Assembly (NCBI GenBank): GCA_016868305.1
Contig: VGHK01000018.1
Location: 1-42,951 of the forward strand
Source: Betaproteobacteria bacterium
GTDB lineage: Bacteria > Pseudomonadota > Gammaproteobacteria > Burkholderiales > Burkholderiaceae_A
DNA: 42,951 nucleotides
Direction of reading: 5' to 3'
The translations under genes and the position numbers were made by a program. Of this stretch, positions 8,303 through 17,812 are shown one piece after another. A model generated the notes under the pieces. The model saw nothing but the letters and a program-made list of their open reading frames with translations. It ran no database searches and was not told the DNA's origin. The number at the start of each line of letters is the position of its first letter. Position 1 is the stretch's first letter.

Positions 8303-9664
8303 TTAGCGCCCAAGCTGGGTATTCATGGCCTGAGCGGCCTGGGTCTGCTCAGACCGAAAGGCATTAAGCTCGGCTGCAAGGCGGGCATCGTTTGTGGCAA
8401 GCATTGCCACTAGATGCAGGGCAGCATTTGCAGCGCCGGCCTCGCCGATAGCAAACGTGGCTACCGGAATGCCCTTGGGCATTTGCACGATGGAGAGCAG
8501 AGAGTCTTCGCCCCGCAGATACTGAGAGGGCACGGGTACGCCAAAGACCGGCACGGGTGTTTTTGCCGCGAGCATTCCCGGAAGATGGGCCGCCCCGCCT
8601 GCACCGGCAATAACGCCCTTCAGGCCCCGCGCCCGGGCCGCTCTGGCATAGGCAAAAAGCGCATCGGGCATTCGGTGGGCCGAGACCACCTGGGCCTCGT
8701 ACGAAATCATAAAGCGCTGAAGAACGCCCACAGCGTGCTGCATGACCTCCCAGTCTGACTGCGAGCCCATGACAACACCCACCACGGGCATCTGCTGACC
8801 AGTAATCTGAAAAAGCGCCTGGCGATATTTTTCAGCGGTACCCTCAATGACAGAGTCGGGCAGCGCCGGTGGTGGCGGTGTCTTCGGCCAGTGCAGTGTC
8901 TCGAGATAGTCGCGGACAAACTGCTTATCAAAACTGGGGGGGCTGATGCCCTCTTGGTACTGATCAGCCGGCCAGTAACGCGAGGAGTCGGCAGTCAGCA
9001 CCTCGTCCATAAGATGCAGCACACCAGCATCATCAAGGCCAAACTCAAACTTGGTATCGGCAATGATGATGCCACGCGTCAGGGCATAGTCAGCCGCCTC
9101 GCGATACAGGGCCAGGCTTATGCGGCGCACCTCTTCGGCACGGTCTGCGCCAATGCGCGCAGCCACCTCGTCAAACGAAATATTCTCATCGTGTGCACCG
9201 GCCTCTGCCTTATGGGCCGGAGTAAAAATCGGTTCGGGCAGGCGGGCTGCCTGCTTCAGCCCAGATGGCAGCCGAATACCGCAGACAGCACCCGTTGCCT
9301 GGTAGTCCTTCCAGCCCCCACCAATCAGGTAGCCACGCACCACCGCCTCAATGGGCAGGGGCTGCAGTCGCTTCACAACCACCGCTCGGCCGCGTACCTG
9401 CCCCACCTCGCTGGGCAAGACCACCGACTCCGGGTCTATGCCGGTGAGATGATTAGGCACCAGATGCGCCAGGCGCGAAAACCAGAACTCCGACATGCGG
9501 TTGAGGATGACACCCTTATCGGGGATCGGCTCTGCCATGACCACATCAAAGGCAGACAGCCGATCGCTTGCCACCATTAAGAGCTTGTCTTCACCCACTG
9601 CATACAGGTCACGCACCTTGCCACGCCCAAGCAGGGGCAGCGACGAAATCTGAGACGCAAGCAT
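8303..9664 (-). CDS. purCE: PurC-PurE fusion: SAICAR synthetase joined to N5-CAIR mutase
   Basis: A single 453-residue frame holding two complete enzymes. Residues 1-290 are Pur[12 protein letters not shown] at the start, [16 protein letters not shown] (103-118) and [11 protein letters not shown] (201-211), the two family signatures. Residues 292-453 are class I PurE: GSQSD (300-304), SAHRMP with the catalytic-region His330 (328-333), and [10 protein letters not shown] (about 355-364). The junction ITGQQMPVV has almost no linker. Met292 (ATG at 8791) corresponds to a normal PurE start but shows no clear Shine-Dalgarno sequence, so an internal start is possible but unproved. PurE makes CAIR from N5-CAIR, and PurC adds aspartate to CAIR, so the fusion joins consecutive steps. 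Metazoan PAICS has the same domain order but a class II PurE. It lies 5 bp after fba and 19 bp before purK. Confidence 0.93.
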   Translation of the reverse strand: MLASQISSLPLLGRGKVRDLYAVGEDKLLMVASDRLSAFDVVMAEPIPDKGVILNRMSEFWFSRLAHLVPNHLTGIDPESVVLPSEVGQVRGRAVVVKRLQPLPIEAVVRGYLIGGGWKDYQATGAVCGIRLPSGLKQAARLPEPIFTPAHKAEAGAHDENISFDEVAARIGADRAEEVRRISLALYREAADYALTRGIIIADTKFEFGLDDAGVLHLMDEVLTADSSRYWPADQYQEGISPPSFDKQFVRDYLETLHWPKTPPPPALPDSVIEGTAEKYRQALFQITGQQMPVVGVVMGSQSDWEVMQHAVGVLQRFMISYEAQVVSAHRMPDALFAYARAARARGLKGVIAGAGGAAHLPGMLAAKTPVPVFGVPVPSQYLRGEDSLLSIVQMPKGIPVATFAIGEAGAANAALHLVAMLATNDARLAAELNAFRSEQTQAAQAMNTQLGR

Positions 9665-9669
9665 GCGTC

Positions 9670-10734
9670 TTACTGCACCCGTTGGGCCAAGGCTCCGGCC
9701 GAATACTGGCGCGCCATATCGGATAGCCCACGGGGCTGAATGCGACTACCCTGGCCCGCGCAGCCAAACTGCTCGTAACGCACCTTACAGATCTGCCTGG
9801 CGGCCTCACGAGCGGGCTTGAGAAAATCGCGGGGGTCGAAGTGCGACGGGTTCTGGGCCATAAACCGTCGCATAGCGGCGGTCATGGCCAGACGAATATC
9901 GGTGTCGATATTGATCTTACGCACCCCATGCTTAATCGCCTCCTGAATCTCTTCGACCGGTACGCCATAGGTTTCTTTGATATCGCCGCCAAAGTTACGG
10001 ATTTCTTCGAGCAGTTCCTGTGGCACCGATGAAGACCCATGCATTACCAGATGGGTGGTGGGAATACGCTGATGGATCTCTTTAATCCGGTCAATCGCCA
10101 GAATATCGCCCGTGGGTTTGCGCGAAAACTTGTAGGCGCCATGGCTGGTGCCAATGGCGATCGCCAAGGCATCGAGCTGGGTCTTGCGTACGAAATCGGC
10201 GGCCTGCTCGGGGTCGGTAAGCAGCTGTTCGCGGGTCATGGTGGACTCTGTACCGTGGCCATCTTCTTTGTCGCCTTTCATGGTCTCCAGAGACCCGAGG
10301 CAGCCGAGTTCGCCCTCAACGGACACACCCAGGGCATGGGCCATCTTCACCACCTCAGAGGTGACCGCAACGTTGTAGTCATAGCTGGCAATGGTCTTAC
10401 CGTCAGCCTGTAGCGAGCCATCCATCATCACACTGGAAAAACCCAGGTCAATGGCGCCCTTGCAGACCACAGGGCTCTGGCCGTGGTCTTGATGCATGAC
10501 CACTGGTACCTTAGGGTAAGCCTCCAGTGCGGCCTGTATCAGGTGTTTTAGAAATTCCTCGCCCGCATATTTGCGGGCCCCGGCACTGGCCTGCATGATC
10601 ACCGGCGCATCGAGTTCACTGGCCGCAGCCATAATGGCCTGCACCTGCTCGAGGTTATTCACATTGAATGCGGGAATGCCGTAGCCCTGCTCGGCGGCAT
10701 GGTCAAGAAGTTGGCGCATCGAAACCAAAGGCAT
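9670..10734 (-). CDS. fba: Class II fructose-1,6-bisphosphate aldolase
   Basis: A 354-residue zinc aldolase that interconverts fructose-1,6-bisphosphate with DHAP and glyceraldehyde-3-phosphate. It can also make sedoheptulose bisphosphate in Calvin-type cycles. The metal-site motif HQDHG is at 81-85. [10 protein letters not shown], the flexible-loop region [21 protein letters not shown] (phosphate binding) and NIDTDIRLA follow in the expected order. The length and insertion pattern fit the class IIB/Calvin-type enzymes of betaproteobacteria. The ATG at 10734 has TAGGAG about 10 nt upstream. It is 27 bp downstream of pyk and 5 bp before purC-purE. Confidence 0.95.
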   Translation of the reverse strand: MPLVSMRQLLDHAAEQGYGIPAFNVNNLEQVQAIMAAASELDAPVIMQASAGARKYAGEEFLKHLIQAALEAYPKVPVVMHQDHGQSPVVCKGAIDLGFSSVMMDGSLQADGKTIASYDYNVAVTSEVVKMAHALGVSVEGELGCLGSLETMKGDKEDGHGTESTMTREQLLTDPEQAADFVRKTQLDALAIAIGTSHGAYKFSRKPTGDILAIDRIKEIHQRIPTTHLVMHGSSSVPQELLEEIRNFGGDIKETYGVPVEEIQEAIKHGVRKINIDTDIRLAMTAAMRRFMAQNPSHFDPRDFLKPAREAARQICKVRYEQFGCAGQGSRIQPRGLSDMARQYSAGALAQRVQ

Positions 10735-10761
10735 AGACAGTCACTCCTATAGAGATAGAAC

Positions 10762-12225
10762 CTAGGGATTATGGGGGGAAAATCGCTCTGACGGCCGCGC
10801 CGTTACCTGCACGATCTTCATGGTATTGGTGCCGCCCGACTGGCCAATAGGCTCACCCATGGTAAGAATAATGCGATCGCCGGCCTGCACCACACCGGCA
10901 TCTACCAGGCGCTGCTCGGCCTGGGCCAATATGGTTTCGCGGTCGGTACCTTCGAATTCAAACATCAGAGGCTCGACATCGCGGTAGAGCGCCATTCGGC
11001 GACGACTGGTTTCCTCGGGCGTGAGCGCATAGATCGGAACGCCGGCATTCAATCGAGACATCCAGAGCGCTGTGGCCCCCGACTGGGTGAGTGCCACCAA
11101 GGCCTTTACATCCAGATGCCGGGCCGTAAACAGGCTGGCCATGGCAATAGACTGATCCACGCGCGAAAAGGTACGGTTTAAGAAGTGGCTATCCAGGGTG
11201 CGGTCGGCGAATTTTTCGGCCTCAAGACAGATACGCACCATGGCCTCGACGGTTCTTACGGGATACGCCCCTGCGGCCGTCTCGGCGCTTAGCATGACCG
11301 CATCGGTGCCATCGAGCACGGCATTGGCAACGTCACTTACCTCTGCACGGGTAGGCACTGGCGAAGAGATCATCGATTCCATCATCTGGGTGGCGGTGAT
11401 CGTCAGCCGATTGAGTTCCCGGGCCAGGCGAATCATTTTCTTTTGCAGTGCCGGCACGGCAGCGTCACCCACCTCTACAGCCAGATCGCCACGTGCGACC
11501 ATGATGCCCTTGGAGGCCTCAATGATCTCTGCAAGATTGGTGATTGCCTCAACCCTTTCGATCTTGGCGATGGTTAAAGCCTTAGAACCCGCGGCATCTA
11601 AGAGTGCCTGGGCCTCATGCATATCGGATGCAGACTTTGGAAACGAGACCGCTATAAAATCTGCCTGCATCTGTGCCGCCACCAGAAGGTCGGCCTTGTC
11701 CTTATCGGTAAGTGCGGGGGCCGAGAGCCCACCGCCCTGGCGATTAATGCCCTTACGGTCAGAAAGAACGCCGCCCTCCAGTACCGTACAGTCGATCGTA
11801 CGCAGGCCAACCGCGTCTACCCGCATGGAGATCAGCCCGTCGTTGAGCAGCAGCGTGTCGCCTGCATGCACATCATGAACAAGCTCGGGGTAGTCCAGGC
11901 CCACCTGGGTGGTATCACCGGCAACGCAGTCGATATCGAACCGAAACCGGGCACCCTTCTCAAGCGTCACCTTGCCTTGGGCAAACGAACCGACCCGAAT
12001 CTTTGGCCCCTGCAGGTCAGCAAGAATGCCCACGTCACGCCCTTGTGCTGCTGCCTCGCGACGAATCAGGTCTGCACGGCTGATGTGATCCTGAGCCGAC
12101 CCATGCGAAAAATTCAGGCGAAAGACATCCACCCCGGCAGCCACAAGTGCGAAGATCTGCTCAGCACTGCTGCTTGCCGGGCCAAGCGTGGCTACGATCT
12201 TAGTGGCGCGCAGGGCAGCGGTCAT
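10762..12225 (-). CDS. pyk: Pyruvate kinase
   Basis: A 487-residue glycolytic enzyme converting PEP and ADP to pyruvate and ATP. The N-terminus [12 protein letters not shown], the NFSHG substrate motif and [10 protein letters not shown] open the barrel. The family signature [13 protein letters not shown] carries the catalytic Lys. [10 protein letters not shown] and [10 protein letters not shown] complete the active site. The C-terminal regulatory domain ends with [11 protein letters not shown] and a short polar tail. Its ATG overlaps the pgk TGA as ATGA, so translation is coupled to pgk. Confidence 0.96.
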   Translation of the reverse strand: MTAALRATKIVATLGPASSSAEQIFALVAAGVDVFRLNFSHGSAQDHISRADLIRREAAAQGRDVGILADLQGPKIRVGSFAQGKVTLEKGARFRFDIDCVAGDTTQVGLDYPELVHDVHAGDTLLLNDGLISMRVDAVGLRTIDCTVLEGGVLSDRKGINRQGGGLSAPALTDKDKADLLVAAQMQADFIAVSFPKSASDMHEAQALLDAAGSKALTIAKIERVEAITNLAEIIEASKGIMVARGDLAVEVGDAAVPALQKKMIRLARELNRLTITATQMMESMISSPVPTRAEVSDVANAVLDGTDAVMLSAETAAGAYPVRTVEAMVRICLEAEKFADRTLDSHFLNRTFSRVDQSIAMASLFTARHLDVKALVALTQSGATALWMSRLNAGVPIYALTPEETSRRRMALYRDVEPLMFEFEGTDRETILAQAEQRLVDAGVVQAGDRIILTMGEPIGQSGGTNTMKIVQVTARPSERFSPHNP

Positions 12226-13400
12226 GCGCGGGCCTCGAGAGCAGCCACCGCAGGCAGGGTCTTGCCTTCGAGAAACTCCAGAAACGCGCCGCCCCCGGTG
12301 GAAATGTAGTCGATCTGGTTGGCGATGTTGTACTTGGCAATGGCCGCCAAGGTATCGCCCCCGCCCGCAATCGAAAAACCTGGCGAATGGGCAATCGCCG
12401 AGGCCAGAGTTCGGGTACCGCCTGAGAACTGTTCGATCTCAAATACGCCCACCGGCCCGTTCCAGACAATCGTGCCTGCCTGGGCCACAATTCCAGCCAG
12501 GCGAGCTGCAGTGCGCGGGCCAATGTCGAGAATGAGATCGTCACTGGCCACCTGATCTGCCAAGACTTTATTGGCACGGGCCTGGGCAGAGAACTCGTTG
12601 GCCACCACCACATCTTCGGGAATAGGCACCTCAGCGCCGCGGGCCTTCATCGCCTGAATAATCTCCTTGGCCTCGCCAATGAGTTCGGTCTCTGCCAAAG
12701 ACTTACCAATCGGCAGACCACAGGCGGCCATAAAGGTATTGGCAATGCCACCGCCCACAATCAGCTGGTCCACCTTGGCAGACAAGGATTTCAAAATGGT
12801 GAGCTTTGTAGACACCTTAGATCCCGCAACAATCGCCACCAGGGGGCGCCTGGGGAACTGCAGCGCCTTTCCCAAGGCATCAAGTTCGGCGGCCATTAAG
12901 GGGCCTGCGCAGGCCTCGGGCGCAAATCGCGCCATGCCATGGGTGGTGGCCTCGGCACGATGGGCCGTGCCAAAGGCATCGTTGACATAGACATCGCAGA
13001 GCGCGGCCATTTTTTGTGCCAGGGCCTCATCGTCTTTCTTCTCGCCCTTATTCACACGACAATTTTCTAGCACCACCAGTTCGCCCGGCTTGACCTCAAA
13101 CCCGCCATGTACCCAGTGGCTGATGACAGGCACCTTGCGGCGCAAGATCTCTGCCAGACGTGTGGCCACAGGACCAAGAGAGTCTTCGGCTTTAAGCTCC
13201 CCTTCAGTGGGCCGCCCCAGGTGGGAGGTAACCATCACGGCTGCACCTGCGGCCAAGGCCTGCTCGATGGCCGGCACCGAGGCCCGGATGCGGCTGTCAT
13301 CAGTAATCGCCCCGGCGTCATCTTGCGGCACATTAAGGTCAGCCCGAATAAAGACTCGCTTACCCTTGAGGTTTAAGTCTGACATCCGCTTAAACTTCAT
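12222..13400 (-). CDS. pgk: Phosphoglycerate kinase
   Basis: A 392-residue enzyme interconverting 1,3-bisphosphoglycerate and 3-phosphoglycerate with [21 protein letters not shown] (N-domain signature), the substrate-binding [32 protein letters not shown] and WNGPVGVFE, and the nucleotide-binding GGGDTLAAI, occur in order. I chose the ATG at 13400: AGGGGAG lies about 9 nt upstream and the length fits the family. A second ATG at 13385 is possible. The frame is open further upstream, but that sequence overlaps the gap terminus and does not resemble Pgk. The stop overlaps the pyk start. Confidence 0.95.
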   Translation of the reverse strand: MKFKRMSDLNLKGKRVFIRADLNVPQDDAGAITDDSRIRASVPAIEQALAAGAAVMVTSHLGRPTEGELKAEDSLGPVATRLAEILRRKVPVISHWVHGGFEVKPGELVVLENCRVNKGEKKDDEALAQKMAALCDVYVNDAFGTAHRAEATTHGMARFAPEACAGPLMAAELDALGKALQFPRRPLVAIVAGSKVSTKLTILKSLSAKVDQLIVGGGIANTFMAACGLPIGKSLAETELIGEAKEIIQAMKARGAEVPIPEDVVVANEFSAQARANKVLADQVASDDLILDIGPRTAARLAGIVAQAGTIVWNGPVGVFEIEQFSGGTRTLASAIAHSPGFSIAGGGDTLAAIAKYNIANQIDYISTGGGAFLEFLEGKTLPAVAALEARA

Positions 13401-13441
13401 CGCCCTTGGCTCCCCTTTTTTATGACTTCGAAGCTGCTGGA

Positions 13442-14458
13442 CTACTTGGCCGACATGAGTGCCACAGTGGTATCGAGCATGCGATTGGAGAATCCCCACT
13501 CGTTGTCATACCACGACAAGATCTTTACCAGATGGCCATCCGGCGACACCCGTGTCTGGGTGGCATCGAAAATACTCGAATGGGGGTCGTGGTTAAAGTC
13601 GATCGAGACCAAGGGCGCAGTGTTGTAGCCCAAGACACCCTTTAAGGGTCCAGCCGCTGCGGCCTTCACAAGGGCATTGACCTCGTCGACCGAGGTGGCC
13701 TTTTTCGAGACAAAGCTGAGGTCAACCACCGAGACATTAATGGTGGGCACCCGCATGGCAAAGCCATCAAGCTTTCCGTTGAGGTCGGGCAGTACCAGGC
13801 CCACGGCAGCAGCAGCACCCGTTTTCGTAGGAATCATCGACATGGTGGCCGACCGGGCTCGGCGCAGGTCCTCGTGATAGACGTCGGTGAGCACCTGATC
13901 ATTGGTATAGGCATGAATCGTGGTCATGAGCCCCGATGTAATACCTAAGGCCTCGTGTAGCACCTTGGCCACTGGGGCCAGGCAGTTGGTGGTGCAGGAG
14001 GCGTTGGAGATCACCGTATCACTGGCCTTAAGCACACTGTGGTTTACGCCATAGACCACGGTGGCATCCACATCTTTGCCCCCCGGAGCCGAGATAATCA
14101 CCTTCTTTGCGCCCCCGGCCAGATGGGCACTGGCCTTTTCTTTACTGGTGAAAAAACCTGTGCACTCGAGCACCACATCGATGCCTAAGTCTTTCCAGGG
14201 AAGCTCTGCCGGGTTGCGATTGGCCAGCACCCGAATGCGGTCGCCATTGACTACCATGCTGTCGCCATCGACCGAGACGGTGCCCGGAAACTTGCCATGG
14301 GCCGTGTCGTACTGGGTAAGGTGGGCATTGGTCTCGGGGTTGCCCAGGTCGTTAATGGCCACGATCTGGATATCGTGCTTTTTCCCACCCTCATAATGCG
14401 CACGCAAGACATTGCGGCCAATGCGGCCATAGCCGTTAATCGCCACTTTAATCGTCAT
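13442..14458 (-). CDS. gap: Glyceraldehyde-3-phosphate dehydrogenase, type I
   Basis: A 338-residue NAD(P)-dependent enzyme. The Rossmann motif [10 protein letters not shown] is at 7-16, [11 protein letters not shown] follows, and the catalytic site [12 protein letters not shown] has Cys155. Asp at the end of strand two (AINDLG) suggests NAD preference, as inferred from known type I enzymes. The ATG at 14458 has GGGAGAAG at good spacing. A GTG 6 nt upstream in frame is less likely. It lies 121 bp downstream of tkt, the largest gap in the minus-strand run, so an additional promoter could sit there. Confidence 0.95.
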   Translation of the reverse strand: MTIKVAINGYGRIGRNVLRAHYEGGKKHDIQIVAINDLGNPETNAHLTQYDTAHGKFPGTVSVDGDSMVVNGDRIRVLANRNPAELPWKDLGIDVVLECTGFFTSKEKASAHLAGGAKKVIISAPGGKDVDATVVYGVNHSVLKASDTVISNASCTTNCLAPVAKVLHEALGITSGLMTTIHAYTNDQVLTDVYHEDLRRARSATMSMIPTKTGAAAAVGLVLPDLNGKLDGFAMRVPTINVSVVDLSFVSKKATSVDEVNALVKAAAAGPLKGVLGYNTAPLVSIDFNHDPHSSIFDATQTRVSPDGHLVKILSWYDNEWGFSNRMLDTTVALMSAK

Positions 14459-14579
14459 AGACACTTCTCCCTTAGATAAAACCGAATGCTACGGAATTCT
14501 CTAGCCGCGAAGTTCCGTATCTGGGCTGGAACCGTTACGCTAAAGCCGGTGCGCTGAATCTGGTTTTCAAATTTTGTCA

Positions 14580-16598
14580 CTAGCGGCCAAGCACCGCATG
14601 GCCGGTCTGGGCCAGTGCCTCGGCGGTGATGCCAAAGTATTTGAACAGGTCTCCCGCCGGGGCAGACTCGCCAAACCGATCCAGCCCAATTACGGCCGCA
14701 GGCTGATACTTCCACCAAAAATCAGTCACGCCGGCCTCAATCGCCACACGCGGCACGCCCTCGGGCAAGACAGAGGTTTTGTAGGCCACGGTCTGCTGAT
14801 CAAACACGGTGGTCGAAGGCAGCGAGACCACGCGTACGCGGCGCTTCTCGGCGCGCAGCATGGCGGCGGCCTGCATGGCCAAGGACACCTCAGAGCCTGT
14901 GGCCATGAGCACGATCTGCGGATTGGCATCGGTCGATAAGACATAGGCGCCCTTGGCCACGTCTTTGGCCATGGCGGGATCTTTGACCTGGGGGGCCAGC
15001 CCCTGCCGTGAGAGCAGGAGCGCGGTGGGGCCAACTTTGCGCTCCAAGGCGGCCTGCCAGGCCACGGCGGTTTCGACCGCATCGGCCGGACGCCAGACAT
15101 GCAAAAAAGGAATGAGCCGTAGCGAGGCCGGGTGCTCGACCGGCTGGTGGGTGGGGCCATCTTCTCCCAGGCCAATCGAGTCGTGGGTAAAGACATGAAT
15201 CACCCGCTGATGCATGAGCGCCGCCATGCGAATGGCATTACGGCTGTAGTCAGCAAAGGTAAGAAACGTGCCGCAGTAGGGAATAAACCCGCCATGCAGG
15301 GCCAGGCCGTTACAGATGGCGGCCATACCAAACTCGCGCACCCCATAGCTGATGTGCTGACCGGGGGTGAGTGTGCCCTGGGGGTCGACCTTGAGCGTGG
15401 CCACGCCCTTCCAGTTCGTAAGATTGCTGCCCGTGAGATCGGCAGACCCGCCCAGAAGCCCGGGCAGTCGAGGGCCGATGTCGTCTAAGGCCATCTGTGA
15501 GGCCTTGCGGCTTGCCACATTCGGCGCGTCTTTACAAAGCTGCGTAATATAAGCCTGGGTCTTGGCGGCAAAGTCTTTGGGTAAGTCACCGACCATGCGG
15601 CGAGAAAACTCGCGGGCTTTTTCGGGAAAGGCGGCCGCGTAGGCCTGCATCAGGCGGTTCCAGGCCTGCTCGTGGTTCGCGCCAGTTGCCTTGGCATTCC
15701 AGGCCGCATAGATGTCCTGGGGAATTTCAAAGGGCGCATGCGGCCAGCCGATCGCCTTGCGGGTCAGTGCAATTTCTTCGTCGCCTAAGGCCTCGCCGTG
15801 GGCCTTAGCCGTGCCCGCCCGGTTGGGCGACCCCTTACCGATGGTGGTCTTACAGATAATCATCGTGGGGGCCATGCGCCCGGCATTGCCAGCCCGGGAC
15901 CAGAGACGGGCCTGGGTAATAGCTGCAGAAACCGCCTGAGTGTCGTGGCCATCAATTGGTCCGATCACATTCCAGCCATAGGCGGCAAACCGTTTGGCGG
16001 TGTCGTCACGAAACCAGCCATCAACCTTGCCGTCAATCGAGATGCTGTTGTCATCGTATAAGGCAATGAGCTTGGAAAGCCCCCAGACCCCGGCCAAGGC
16101 GCAGGCCTCGTGGCTTATACCTTCCATCAGGCAGCCATCGCCCAGAAAGACATAGGTATTGTGGTCCACAAGGTTAAACCCCGGCTGGTTGAACTCCGCA
16201 GCCAATAGCCGCTCGGCCAAGGCCAGGCCTACGGCATTGGTGATGCCCTGGCCCAAGGGCCCCGTGGTGGTCTCGACACCCGGGGTCATGCCCACCTCAG
16301 GGTGGCCGGGAGTCTTGGAATGCAGTTGGCGGAAGTTCTTGATCTCTTCGATCGGCAGGTCGTAGCCCGTAAGGTGCAGCAGGGCATAGACCAGCATTGA
16401 CCCATGGCCGTTACTCACCACAAACCGGTCGCGGTCAGACCAGGACGGATTCTTGGGGTTGTGCCTGAGATGGCCATGCCAAAGAGCGACCGCCATATCG
16501 GCCATACCCATGGGCATGCCCGGGTGGCCCGAGCTCGCTTTTTGCACGGCATCCATAGCCAGGGCACGAATGGCATTGGCCATGGATTCCGAGGACAC
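14580..16598 (-). CDS. tkt: Transketolase
   Basis: A thiamine diphosphate enzyme of about 672 residues moving two-carbon ketol units in the pentose phosphate and Calvin pathways. It has [20 protein letters not shown] and [10 protein letters not shown] at the start, [20 protein letters not shown], the TPP-binding block [14 protein letters not shown] to [10 protein letters not shown], and [11 protein letters not shown] in the pyrimidine domain. The start is uncertain. The frame is open to 16745, but the extra 49 residues are Pro/Ser-rich and unlike the family. A GTG at 16598 gives [13 protein letters not shown], the normal family length. The ATG at 16583 is the alternative. None has a clear Shine-Dalgarno sequence. 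It is the first gene of the central-carbon/purine run. Confidence 0.93.
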   Translation of the reverse strand: MSSESMANAIRALAMDAVQKASSGHPGMPMGMADMAVALWHGHLRHNPKNPSWSDRDRFVVSNGHGSMLVYALLHLTGYDLPIEEIKNFRQLHSKTPGHPEVGMTPGVETTTGPLGQGITNAVGLALAERLLAAEFNQPGFNLVDHNTYVFLGDGCLMEGISHEACALAGVWGLSKLIALYDDNSISIDGKVDGWFRDDTAKRFAAYGWNVIGPIDGHDTQAVSAAITQARLWSRAGNAGRMAPTMIICKTTIGKGSPNRAGTAKAHGEALGDEEIALTRKAIGWPHAPFEIPQDIYAAWNAKATGANHEQAWNRLMQAYAAAFPEKAREFSRRMVGDLPKDFAAKTQAYITQLCKDAPNVASRKASQMALDDIGPRLPGLLGGSADLTGSNLTNWKGVATLKVDPQGTLTPGQHISYGVREFGMAAICNGLALHGGFIPYCGTFLTFADYSRNAIRMAALMHQRVIHVFTHDSIGLGEDGPTHQPVEHPASLRLIPFLHVWRPADAVETAVAWQAALERKVGPTALLLSRQGLAPQVKDPAMAKDVAKGAYVLSTDANPQIVLMATGSEVSLAMQAAAMLRAEKRRVRVVSLPSTTVFDQQTVAYKTSVLPEGVPRVAIEAGVTDFWWKYQPAAVIGLDRFGESAPAGDLFKYFGITAEALAQTGHAVLGR

Positions 16599-16923
16599 TG
16601 AGCGCGAGGACCCGGCGGGGCTTACGCCGGGCCCGGACCCACCAGACGCGGCAGATAGACGGGCATGCGGAACACGGGCAAGAGGAGTTGGGGAGAACAA
16701 CGGGGGGGCGATCAACGAGGGTGGGTAAACCAAAGGGGTCTCCAATAAAAGGCTGGTCTCGGTAGGTTCTTGTGGCTTTTTTTGGTCTTCTTGGGGGCTT
16801 AACCCGAAACCAGAGCGAAGGTTTCTTCTGGATAACCCGGATTCTAACCGGCTCAGCCGAGGACACCGGGAAAGAGTTTCTTCTTGGTTTTGTTTCGAAA
16901 GCCTGACGCTTTACTCTGTGGAC
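16599..16923. other. Intergenic region between divergent tkt and rsmE
   Basis: About 325 bp without a convincing gene. On the minus strand the tkt frame is open through the first half (to 16745), but it encodes a low-complexity Pro/Ser stretch. The region should hold promoters for both genes. A TAGAAT resembling a -10 box lies at 16841-16846 (minus strand), but I see no matching -35. The translated sequence of either strand resembles nothing I know. Confidence 0.5.
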
Positions 16924-17760
16924 ATGCTTGCCCGTCTCTTCCTGCCAGACTGCGCCAACAGCCAGCCCACGACCGTGCGCTTGTCGCGTGACCAGAGCCA
17001 TTACCTCAGCCGGGTGCTCCGGCTTTCGGCTGGAGATAGGCTGGTTGTCTTTGATGGACAGGGCCGCGAGGCTTCGGCCACGGTCGCTGCAGCCCGCGGA
17101 TCGGCTACCGAACTGATGCTCGGCCCCTTCGCCTACATAGACCGTGAGTCGCCCCTGGCGATAACCGTGATTCAGGCCCTGTGCACGGGCGAGAAAATGG
17201 ACTGGGTGGTACAGAAAGCCACCGAACTGGGGGCTGCTGCCCTCTGGCCGGTGCAGACCCAGCGCAGCCTGGTGCGGCTCGACCCGGGCAGGGCAGAAAA
17301 GCGCAGAGAACACTGGCAGCGCATCGCTGAGGCCGCAGCCGCGCAGTCGGGGCGAAACCGGGTTCCCCTTGTAGCGCCGGTGCAGGGTTTTGCAGAGGCT
17401 GTCCGCGAGCTTGGCTATAACGCCCGCCTAAGAGCCAGCGCGTGGCCAGACTCTGCCACACTAAGCCCAGGCCCTATGACAAGCAGCGCTATGGGTGAGC
17501 CTATCGATACCTACCCAAGAGCAACGGTCTGCTGGCTGCTCGATCCCGGTGCCTCTGCATCGGTATCTGCGGCGCCTCTGCCTGCGAGCGACCGCTTGGT
17601 CATTGCCATTGGCCCTGAGTCAGGTTTTACCGAAACGGAAGATGCGCTGGCCCGAGAGGCAGGATTTATAGGCGTGCGCTGTGGCCCCAGGGTGCTGCGA
17701 ACAGAGACTGCAGCCGCCGCAGTATTGGCCGCCGTTGCCACCCGTCTCGGCGAGTTTTAG
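16924..17760 (+). CDS. rsmE: 16S rRNA (uracil1498-N3)-methyltransferase
   Basis: A SPOUT-class RNA methyltransferase of 278 residues that methylates U1498 of 16S rRNA using SAM. The N-terminal PUA-like domain contains SHYLSRVLRLSAGDRLVVFDG. The trefoil-knot SAM domain shows ALCTGEKMDWVVQKATELG, AAAQSGRNRVP, IGPESGFTETE and the knot motif GPRVLRTETAAAA. The protein is some 30 residues longer than many RsmE because of a loop at about 165-205 (Ser/Pro-rich). The ATG at 16924 is preferred over a GTG two codons upstream. It is divergent from tkt and ends 52 bp from the convergent maeB. Confidence 0.92.
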   Translation: MLARLFLPDCANSQPTTVRLSRDQSHYLSRVLRLSAGDRLVVFDGQGREASATVAAARGSATELMLGPFAYIDRESPLAITVIQALCTGEKMDWVVQKATELGAAALWPVQTQRSLVRLDPGRAEKRREHWQRIAEAAAAQSGRNRVPLVAPVQGFAEAVRELGYNARLRASAWPDSATLSPGPMTSSAMGEPIDTYPRATVCWLLDPGASASVSAAPLPASDRLVIAIGPESGFTETEDALAREAGFIGVRCGPRVLRTETAAAAVLAAVATRLGEF

Positions 17761-17812
17761 ACCCGCCGCGCGTTTGGGGCGCTAGGGCCTTTTCGCCAAG
17801 CAGACAAGACGC

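Noticed and set aside
16435-17313. 292-codon minus-strand frame across tkt, the gap and rsmE
   Set aside because: It runs out of frame through the N-terminal coding part of tkt and antisense to rsmE. No recognisable domain is present.
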